A stretch of DNA of 32,252 nt from CAYPEK01 sp964409645 (GTDB lineage: Bacteria; UBP15; UBA6099): contig CAYPEK010000043.1 of the NCBI GenBank assembly GCA_964409645.1, forward strand, positions 1 to 32,252. Reading direction: 5' to 3'. Both the position numbers and the translations under genes were made by a program. Below the pieces are notes generated by a model. It searched no databases, was not told the DNA's origin, and saw only the letters and a program-made list of their open reading frames with translations. This document shows, one piece after another, positions 23,089 through 28,860 of the stretch; the first letter of the stretch is position 1, and each line of letters starts with the position of its first letter.

Positions 23089-23119
23089 CGTCGTTTGTCT
23101 CCCGCGCGAATCAGAAGTG

Positions 23120-23148
23120 ATTTTATGTTAACCCGGCGCGCCGCGCAA
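23120..23148 (-). promoter_or_regulatory. Candidate promoter for the yhaO-yhaN pair
   Basis: On the minus strand, TTGCGC (23148-23143) and TAAAAT (23125-23120) are separated by 17 bases. They match consensus at four and five of six positions. Confidence 0.4.
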
Positions 23149-23161
23149 GCATGAGAGTGAT

Positions 23162-23180
23162 GGGGTCACGGCCTGACCCC
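23162..23180. repeat. Short inverted repeat related to the 17333-17457 element
   Basis: GGGGTCA and TGACCCC flank CGGCC, forming a 7-bp stem. GGCCTGACCC followed shortly by GATCC also occurs at the right end of the 125-bp element (17449-17466), so this may be a truncated relative. It lies between two divergent promoters. Confidence 0.55.
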
Positions 23181-23211
23181 CGATCCTGCAGACTCAGCCG
23201 CCGGATTTCTG

Positions 23212-23240
23212 TTGTCTTGTCACATCCCTTACTTTATAAT
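23212..23240 (+). promoter_or_regulatory. Promoter for the nitrilase-family gene, close to its start codon
   Basis: TTGTCT (23212-23217), a 17-base spacer and a perfect TATAAT (23235-23240). The expected start is near 23247, directly before an in-frame GTG at 23249. Confidence 0.6.
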
Positions 23241-23248
23241 CAGCGTGT

Positions 23249-24076
23249 GTGACAAACAGGATGAGCGGCGGAAAACTAAAAATCGCGATAGTGCAGTTCA
23301 GCCGGCGGAGGTTCGAGCAGGACAACAACCGACGCCGCGCGCTTGATACTCTTTCCTCCATAACGGACGCCGACCTCGTGCTGTTTCCCGAGGTTTGGAT
23401 GGGCGCGGTTGTTCTCGAACCCGACGAAATGGAGTCGCTGATCGGCGATCTGTCGGGCGCGGCGGCGGCGGGCGGCTTCACGCTGGTCACTGGCGGCCTG
23501 TTCGCAAAGCGCGGCGACCTCGCGATGGACGTTTGCCACGTGATCGGCCCGGACGGATGGGTCGTCTGCGAGCAGGAGAAGATTTTTCCGTCGGCGGCGA
23601 TCGGCGAGCGTGCGTTCTGTTCGGGCGGCGGCGGGCTGGCGACGTTCGACTGCGCGGGGATGAAGTGCGCGGTGCTGATCTGCGTCGATATTATTTATCC
23701 CGAACTCGCGCGGCGGCTCGCGCTCGCGGGCGTTCAGGTGATTCTCAACCCGGCGAATATCCCCGCGCCGCGTAACGACCTCTGGCACGGGATAGTGCGG
23801 ACGCGCGCGGCGGAGAACACGGTGTTCGTCGCGTATGCGAACAACACGGACACACAGTATGCCGACGGACGCGCGGTGTCCGGCGCGTCGCTGATCGCGG
23901 GGCCGACGGGCGATGTGATCGCCGCCGCCGGGCCGGATGCGACAGTCATCCGCGCCGAACTCGATCCGTGGCGCATCGAAGACCAGCGGAGCAGGTGGCC
24001 GTACCTCGAAGACATAAAGAAAATCGGGACGCCCGACGAGCCTTGCATGGATATTTCGGGCAACCCGGCGGAATAA
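23249..24076 (+). CDS. Carbon-nitrogen hydrolase (nitrilase/omega-amidase superfamily)
   Basis: The product has 275 residues if the GTG at 23249 is used, or 271 from the ATG at 23261. Neither codon has a good Shine-Dalgarno. The GTG is kept because a strong promoter places the transcript start only one to three bases before it. The Glu-Lys-Cys triad of the superfamily is complete: E48 in LFPEVW, K111 in EQEKIFPS and C145 in LICVDIIYPE, with FVAYANNTD later. These cytoplasmic enzymes hydrolyse amides, carbamoyl groups or nitriles; the substrate is not predictable here. The stop codon is one base from the ATG of the following WalJ-like gene, so the two are co-expressed. Confidence 0.9.
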   Translation: MTNRMSGGKLKIAIVQFSRRRFEQDNNRRRALDTLSSITDADLVLFPEVWMGAVVLEPDEMESLIGDLSGAAAAGGFTLVTGGLFAKRGDLAMDVCHVIGPDGWVVCEQEKIFPSAAIGERAFCSGGGGLATFDCAGMKCAVLICVDIIYPELARRLALAGVQVILNPANIPAPRNDLWHGIVRTRAAENTVFVAYANNTDTQYADGRAVSGASLIAGPTGDVIAAAGPDATVIRAELDPWRIEDQRSRWPYLEDIKKIGTPDEPCMDISGNPAE

Positions 24077-24077
24077 T

Positions 24078-24926
24078 ATGGGAATGAGATTTTGCACAAT
24101 CGGAAGCGGCAGCAAGGGTAACTGCTCGCTGCTGGACACCGGCCGCACGCAAGTGCTGATCGACTGCGCGCGGCTCGGCCAGAGATACATAAAGAGCGGC
24201 CTCGAATCGCTCGGTGTCAGGATCGAGGAGATCGACGGCATTCTCGCCACGCACATGCACGGCGACCACGTGGACGGCTCGGTGACGTTCCCGCTCTGCC
24301 GCAGGTACGGCATCCCGCTGTACGTTCACGAGGGCTCGGTGGAAGACCTGATGCGGCGGTCGTTCAAGTTCGCGGAACTCGACCACGCGGGACTGCTGAG
24401 GCGGTTTCGGACGGAGACGTTCATGCTGAACGAGTTGCGCGTGACGCCGATCGAGGTGCAGCACGGAGCGGGCGGCTGGAACCACGACATTGTGGGGCGG
24501 CCGGTCGGCTACAGGATCAGCCTGATCGAAGGCGCGGCGGAGTCGGTGCTGTCGTACGCAACGGACCTTGGGCTGACGACCGCCGAGATAGAGTCGGCGA
24601 TGGCGGGCTCGGATGTTCTGGTGCTGGAAAGCAACCACGACGTGGAGGCGGAACGGCGCTCCGGGCGGCCGTGGCATCTGGTACAATGGGTGCTCGGGCC
24701 GCGCGGGCATCTGTCGAACGAGCAGAGCGCGTCGGCGGTTGCGAGGATAGCAGGCGCCGGGGAAGGGCGTACGAAGCATGTCGTGCTCGCGCATCTCAGC
24801 GAGGACTGCAACACGCCGGAGCTCGCGCTCCGCGCGACGCGCGCGGCGCTCGACGCCGCCGACGTAGCCGGGGTTTCAATTGATGTCGCTCTCCAGAAAT
24901 TCCCGTGTCCCGAGATCGTGTTTTAA
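24078..24926 (+). CDS. WalJ/YycJ-like metallo-beta-lactamase-fold hydrolase
   Basis: This 282-residue protein carries TIGSGSKGNCSLL at the N-terminus, a hallmark of the YycJ branch, and the metal-binding ATHMHGDHVDG. It also has YATDLG (Asp ligand), LVLESNHD, GHLSNEQSA and LAHLSEDCNTPELA (second-shell and terminal His). The match to YycJ is strong along the whole length. YycJ/WalJ proteins are thought to be DNA-acting exonucleases or cell-wall/replication-linked hydrolases; function is established only partly, so I claim only the family. It begins one base after the nitrilase-family stop, indicating coupling. The 136 bases that follow contain no gene that I can see. Confidence 0.92.
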   Translation: MGMRFCTIGSGSKGNCSLLDTGRTQVLIDCARLGQRYIKSGLESLGVRIEEIDGILATHMHGDHVDGSVTFPLCRRYGIPLYVHEGSVEDLMRRSFKFAELDHAGLLRRFRTETFMLNELRVTPIEVQHGAGGWNHDIVGRPVGYRISLIEGAAESVLSYATDLGLTTAEIESAMAGSDVLVLESNHDVEAERRSGRPWHLVQWVLGPRGHLSNEQSASAVARIAGAGEGRTKHVVLAHLSEDCNTPELALRATRAALDAADVAGVSIDVALQKFPCPEIVF

Positions 24927-25062
24927 ATGAATGGAATCACGGATGAACACAGATAAACTCGGATTTTCAATCGCTATCGCTGTCAAAGCGGGAGCGTAAG
25001 ATTACTCCGCGTCTTTGTGGACCCTGTGTATAAAAATGCTTTTAAAATGAAAGGGTAAAAAA

Positions 25063-26220
25063 ATGGCGGCAAGGAAACAGTTTCTGAAACGGATAATCAC
25101 GACGGCGGTGGCGTGCGGGGCGATTGCATTCGCATCGGGTGCGGCGCACGCGCAGAGCATGGGGATGGATATGGATTCGATATCTCAGTTCATGAAATAC
25201 CTGCCGCCGCTGATTAAAAATGTTACGCAGGAACCCGAAACACCCAAGCAGGGCGATGCGGTGAAAATCACGGCGAATGTGGACCGCATACATTTCGCGG
25301 ACGACATCGAGACTGTTGATTCGGTTAAACTGTCATATACATACGACGGGGAGAAATGGGAAACCATCGACATGGAACAGGGCGACGACAAGGTTAACTG
25401 GACGTGTGAAATTCCCGCGCCGGGCGACTGCACGGAGGTGGACTACCGCATCACGGCTGTTGACTCAGCGGGTAACATCGCGATGGAGCTCCCGCAGTGG
25501 ATCGCGACGGCCGGCTGGGACGGAAACGCGGACAATCCGCCTTATCAGTATCTGACGAAAATATATGATCACGTAAATTCCGAGCGCTCCGAAATACCTG
25601 ATGAAATGCAGATCGGCGAAATTCCGCCGTACTTGGATATTCAAACGGTTTGGTTCGGTTTCGACGACAAAAACTACTATTTCAAAATCCAGTTCGGCGA
25701 AAAGATGCAGCAGGGAACAATCAGCCCGGTGGACGCAAACCTCTACATTCTTGCGATCATCAACTGCTCGCTCGAAACAATCGATAACGCGGCCACCGAT
25801 CTCGGCCTGAAGCAGGGATTCAAAAATTTCGATCCGTCCAATCCGATGGTGCAGGAACTGGTGAAATATTTTTGGGGTTGGTACTACGCGCCGCTACTGG
25901 ACATCGTGCCGCCGCTCCCCGGCATCGGAAAGATACCCGGAGTCGGTCTGATCCATATCGATCCGGCAAACATAAAAACGCCGATTTTCGAGAAAACGGG
26001 TTTCAAGCATAAGCTGAACGGTAATAATCTCGAACTCTCGGTATCGAGGTCTTTCGTCGGCAATGCACAGGATGACACTATGACATTCCTCGCGGGTGAT
26101 GTGAAAGCGGAAGGCGCCGACATGACATCCATCAAGCCGAAGATCGGCGACATCTCATACACGACGACGATTATCATGAGGGACCACGCATACGATTCCT
26201 GCGGCCGCCCGCTGGAGTAA
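25063..26220 (+). CDS. Secreted beta-rich protein, paralogue-like to 26321-27685
   Basis: The 385-residue product has a Sec signal peptide (MAARKQFLKRIITTAVACGAIAFASGAAHAQ, cleavage after about residue 30). Residues 45-145 look like an Ig/FN3-type module (PKQGDAVKITANV, VDSVKLSYTYDGEKWETIDM, YRITAVDSAGNI). Residues 180-365 look like a second beta-sandwich (IQTVWFGFDDKNYYFKIQFG, DANLYILAIINC, NGNNLELSVSRS), in the style of CBM9/DOMON ligand-binding domains. I cannot name a family with certainty. Only a weak GGGT precedes the ATG, preceded by TATAAA at 25029. It probably works in the periplasm or on the surface, binding a ligand. The neighbouring convergent gene encodes a protein of the same layout. 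Confidence 0.72.
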   Translation: MAARKQFLKRIITTAVACGAIAFASGAAHAQSMGMDMDSISQFMKYLPPLIKNVTQEPETPKQGDAVKITANVDRIHFADDIETVDSVKLSYTYDGEKWETIDMEQGDDKVNWTCEIPAPGDCTEVDYRITAVDSAGNIAMELPQWIATAGWDGNADNPPYQYLTKIYDHVNSERSEIPDEMQIGEIPPYLDIQTVWFGFDDKNYYFKIQFGEKMQQGTISPVDANLYILAIINCSLETIDNAATDLGLKQGFKNFDPSNPMVQELVKYFWGWYYAPLLDIVPPLPGIGKIPGVGLIHIDPANIKTPIFEKTGFKHKLNGNNLELSVSRSFVGNAQDDTMTFLAGDVKAEGADMTSIKPKIGDISYTTTIIMRDHAYDSCGRPLE

Positions 26221-26243
26221 AAGATTAAAGATTTTAGAAGAAT

Positions 26244-26271
26244 GAAAACCTTTTTTGGGAAAAAGGTTTTC
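26244..26271. terminator. Strong AT-rich hairpin between convergent genes
   Basis: There is a perfect 12-bp stem (GAAAACCTTTTT and AAAAAGGTTTTC) with a TGGG loop, 24 bases after the stop of the plus-strand secreted protein and 50 bases past the convergent gene's stop. The T-rich stem arms suit a bidirectional terminator. Confidence 0.7.
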
Positions 26272-26320
26272 AAACTTTCCAAAAAACTTTAGTGGCGAGT
26301 CAGATCGAAGCGCCGCAGAT

Positions 26321-27685
26321 TTATTTCACTGTGAACGAGCTTTCCGGCGACATGCGAATTGTCGTGAACGGCGTGGAGGTATATACGTCCCATTTATATA
26401 ATTCTGTTAATGATACCGCAGACATGAGGACTTTTATCTCGTTTAAGCCACCGCTCCCGAATGACGATCTTTTTAATGCGTACATAATGTGATTTTCATC
26501 TATGGAACACGTAATATCCTTATCATTTATCTCATAATCGATACCTTTGTTGTGTCCGAAGTGGCATGCCGATATTGCCATTAATTGGATGAGTTTGGAA
26601 TAAAATAGTGTCCCGATCGACTTGGTTAGAGATTCGTTGTCGCCCTTGTCTGTAACCGGATCGATAATGATAGCGATGTATCCGTATATATTCGTTGGTA
26701 TCGTATAACCTGAGGCTATTAATCCTTTCACGGCTACATCCAGATAGAAATACTCCGAATCATATCCGGCCCGCATCTCTGCGATGCTCAGATCGTTTAA
26801 TGGCTTGATTACTTCGGGCGGTTTTTCCTTATGAAGCTCCGTGATTATGTCGCCGAGTTGCTGATTGATGTCTGTATAATGTTTTTTCTTTTTGATGATG
26901 ACAGGTTCCGTTGCAAAAATGACATCGTTCGCGGAAGCTATCTTCACCATGCAATCACGTGGTTGCGTGGCGTTGCATGCGGAAGCGTCGGACGAATTAT
27001 GGATACAGTCTTCCTCAATATATCGCCTGAAAAAAAACGGTACAAATGACCTATTACCGCCGCTGGCCGAACCATCACAGGGTTGGGTGACAAACATATT
27101 GCCGCCCGCGTTTTCTGCCCGTATTGAATAAATCACCCGCGTTCCTTTATCGAATGCCGGAAACCTGCTTTTCCACGTTACAGAGTCGGCCGATTCGAGA
27201 GGGAAGCTCTTCCATACTATATCTTCGCATTTTCCAGTATCCTCGGATTCCGATTCTGAAAGTTCATTGTTGATAAATAGATACTCGCACTCCGTCTCGG
27301 TTATTTGGCCGTACTGGATTTCAACCTTCGTCACGCGCTCGTTCTCAGAGGTCGGTTTGGACATGACGACGGTGATCGCAGCCTGTTCACCTGCCACCGG
27401 TTGCTCGGGATCGATCGTCACCGACACCGGGTCCGGGGTCTGCCTGTTGCCGAACACCCTCGCGTGAATCGTCGGTGATCCGCTGATGAACGTCCCCAAC
27501 TCGTTCGGCAGTTCGGTTTCAGCAGCGAATGAAGCGGAGGCGAGAAAGAGAAAGCAAGCGGAAAGGCTCAACGCGGCGCGTGCAATCAAGGCGGCAGACA
27601 CACGGCAGTAAAAGCCGTGTCCGCGGCCCGGTTGCGGTTTGCTCGAACAGTTATTTTCCATTTTGACGTTTATGCCCGCGCGCAT
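26321..27685 (-). CDS. Secreted beta-rich protein, paralogue-like to 25063-26220
   Basis: The product has 454 residues from the ATG at 27685; an in-frame ATG at 27661 is also possible, and neither has a Shine-Dalgarno. A long N-region precedes a hydrophobic signal (ALIARAALSLSACFLFLASASFA), with likely cleavage near residue 53. The mature part repeats the layout of the convergent neighbour: an Ig-like module (PVAGEQAAITVVM, VTKVEIQYGQ, DSVTWKSRFPAFDKGTRVIYSIRAENAGGN), then a cysteine-rich stretch (CDGSASGG..ECDCIHN-like), then a sandwich (AEMRAGYDSEYFYLDVAV, NIYGYIAIIIDP, IDENHIMYALKRS). It looks more AT-rich than its neighbours, which could mean different age or origin. The function is unknown; ligand binding outside the cytoplasm is likely. 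Confidence 0.68.
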   Translation of the reverse strand: MRAGINVKMENNCSSKPQPGRGHGFYCRVSAALIARAALSLSACFLFLASASFAAETELPNELGTFISGSPTIHARVFGNRQTPDPVSVTIDPEQPVAGEQAAITVVMSKPTSENERVTKVEIQYGQITETECEYLFINNELSESESEDTGKCEDIVWKSFPLESADSVTWKSRFPAFDKGTRVIYSIRAENAGGNMFVTQPCDGSASGGNRSFVPFFFRRYIEEDCIHNSSDASACNATQPRDCMVKIASANDVIFATEPVIIKKKKHYTDINQQLGDIITELHKEKPPEVIKPLNDLSIAEMRAGYDSEYFYLDVAVKGLIASGYTIPTNIYGYIAIIIDPVTDKGDNESLTKSIGTLFYSKLIQLMAISACHFGHNKGIDYEINDKDITCSIDENHIMYALKRSSFGSGGLNEIKVLMSAVSLTELYKWDVYTSTPFTTIRMSPESSFTVK

Positions 27686-27784
27686 TATTTAAAAGACTTG
27701 TTTCTGAATACAAGTTGCTGAATACATATTATATTGGATGAATTCTGATAGTGCAAATGATGGTGGCGGTCGGAAAGGGGGAGT

Positions 27785-27947
27785 TCAGAAGCTGAACGCC
27801 TCGATTTTGCGTTTCGGGCGGTTCAATGCGAGATCGTGGTTTGCCTGAAGGTTGAGCCAGAACTGGGGTGATGTGCCGAATGCCTGCGAGAACAGCCATG
27901 CAGTCTCGGGAGTGACGCCTCTCTTGCCCCGGACAATTTCGTTCACG
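27785..27947 (-). CDS. higA: HigA-family antitoxin, C-terminal part (cut by assembly gap)
   Basis: The 54 visible codons end in TGA at 27785. They read VNEIVRGKRGVTPETAWLFSQAF followed by GTSPQFWLNLQANHDLAL, the second half of the helix-turn-helix and the helix that mark HigA addiction-module antitoxins (usually about 100 residues). The N-terminal half is lost in the 100-N gap. HigB toxin normally lies upstream of HigA, so it would also be in the gap. HigA neutralises HigB and represses its own operon. Apparent continuity with the RAYT gene across the Ns is an artefact. Confidence 0.8.
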
Positions 27948-28047
27948 NNNNNNNNNNNNNNNNNNNNNNNNNNNNNNNNNNNNNNNNNNNNNNNNNNNNN
28001 NNNNNNNNNNNNNNNNNNNNNNNNNNNNNNNNNNNNNNNNNNNNNNN
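27948..28047. other. Assembly gap (100 N)
   Basis: This is a run of exactly 100 Ns between the HigA remainder and the RAYT gene; true length unknown. Assemblers often break at repeated mobile elements, consistent with a RAYT/REP locus here. Confidence 0.99.
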
Positions 28048-28553
28048 TTTTGCTCGATATATTCACGTATGAGGTAAAGAGATTTTTTATCTCTAATTAC
28101 ATGTTCGAAATAATTTTTTTGCCAAACCGGTTCGCCCGGCGAATGTCTCAGATCGTTTATTTGCTTTGTAACCGAGGATTTGTAAAGACGAACTATTGTT
28201 GGGATCGAATCGGATGTCGGCCGGCCGAATTTTTCAACGACTGGTGGTTTCTTTCTTGCTCCGAAATTATTTGTTTGTTTCTGATTTTTTATAAAAATAA
28301 TACCATGAATGTGATTCGGCATCACGACAAATGCATCCGTAATTATTCGAGGTCGTAGGATAGATGTTTTCTGCCATTCATCAAGCACGATTTTTCCGTA
28401 TTCATTAACGTACATTTTACAATCGGATATTTCGCCGAAAAACGAGCGTTTGTTGTGAGCGCAGATGGTCAAGAAATATGCGCCTTCCACGGAATAATCG
28501 AAATTGGATAAACGTATAGACCGGCGGTGTTTTTCGGAATGGCTGAATGTCAT
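28048..28553 (-). CDS. REP-associated tyrosine transposase (RAYT), 3' end in gap
   Basis: The Y1-transposase/HUH-family protein has 168 visible residues. It starts with the typical SEKHRRSIRLSNFDYSVEGAYFLTICAHNK, continues with GKIVLDEWQ and has the metal-binding HUH-type motif VVMPNHIHGIIFI. It ends in VTKQINDLRH..GEPVWQKNYFEHVIRDKKSL..IREYIEQ, the segment with the catalytic tyrosine region just before the usual end. Probably only 10-20 residues are missing. The ATG at 28553 is preferred over that at 28589 because the latter lies inside a perfect palindrome. RAYTs process REP sequences as single-stranded DNA; the palindrome 24 bases upstream of the start codon is a likely substrate. Confidence 0.88.
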
Positions 28554-28576
28554 CAAATTAATAATGCAATAAGTAG

Positions 28577-28596
28577 GGGCACGTTGCAACGTGCCC
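28577..28596. repeat. Perfect 20-bp palindrome (REP-like) beside the RAYT gene
   Basis: GGGCACGTTG is followed directly by its exact reverse complement CAACGTGCCC. Its position immediately upstream of the RAYT start codon fits a REP sequence recognised by that enzyme. Confidence 0.8.
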
Positions 28597-28662
28597 TCCC
28601 AAATATTCTCGGCTCATATTCTTATTGAAAGAGCTCTGCAATTGTATCAAACCAACCGATTT

Positions 28663-28685
28663 TTAGCTTGACACTATTACGCTAA
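28663..28685. promoter_or_regulatory. Operator-like inverted repeat over the clpB -35
   Basis: TTAGC and GCTAA flank 13 bases that include the TTGACA hexamer and part of the spacer. It shares its outer half-sites with CIRCE (TTAGCACTC-N9-GAGTGCTAA), but its spacing is shorter and it lacks the inner CACTC/GAGTG bases. Confidence 0.3.
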
Positions 28686-28696
28686 GAAAATATAAT
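28668..28696 (+). promoter_or_regulatory. Consensus sigma70 promoter for clpB
   Basis: TTGACA (28668-28673), exactly 17 bases, TATAAT (28691-28696): all 12 positions match consensus. The expected transcript start near 28703 gives a leader of about 158 bases. Confidence 0.8.
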
Positions 28697-28821
28697 AAAA
28701 ATGTATAGGCTATTGGATTTCGGGCTTTGTTGCGGTTTCTATTTATCAAACGTAAAGGGGCTGAATCTTTAAAAAGGGCTTGTTAAAAGGATAATTTGAG
28801 GCCACAAGGCCCAAAAAATAC

Positions 28822-28850
28822 CCGGTTTTTATCTCGGAGCGTAAATCCGG
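28822..28850 (+). promoter_or_regulatory. Possible Shine-Dalgarno-sequestering stem in the clpB leader
   Basis: CCGG at 28822-28825 can pair with CCGG at 28847-28850, with TTT/AAA pairing inside across one T-T mismatch. The right arm includes the GG of the ribosome site GGAGGT (28849-28854), seven bases before the ATG. This is a short, partly weak stem of the kind that could melt on heating; folding has not been computed. Confidence 0.35.
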
Positions 28851-28860
28851 AGGTGCTCAG

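Noticed and set aside
24927..25062. Possible decayed repeat (GGATGAACACAGATAAACTCGG and a GTCTTTGTGGACCCTGTG-like phrase)
   Set aside because: It resembles low-complexity intergenic phrases seen in many environmental genomes, but there is no second copy or inverted repeat in this window to support a call.
27605..27622. Inverted repeat ACGGC/GCCGT inside the start of the 26321-27685 gene
   Set aside because: It is short, within the signal peptide region of the gene, and has no associated regulatory sequence.
27729..28589. One open frame joining RAYT and the region downstream of the gap
   Set aside because: The frame is open only because it passes through 100 Ns. The downstream part is the HigA gene in another frame.
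28663..28685. A true CIRCE/HrcA operator before clpB
   Set aside because: Only the outer TTAGC/GCTAA bases match. The separation is 13 rather than 17 bases and the inner bases differ, so it is reported only as a weak operator-like repeat.
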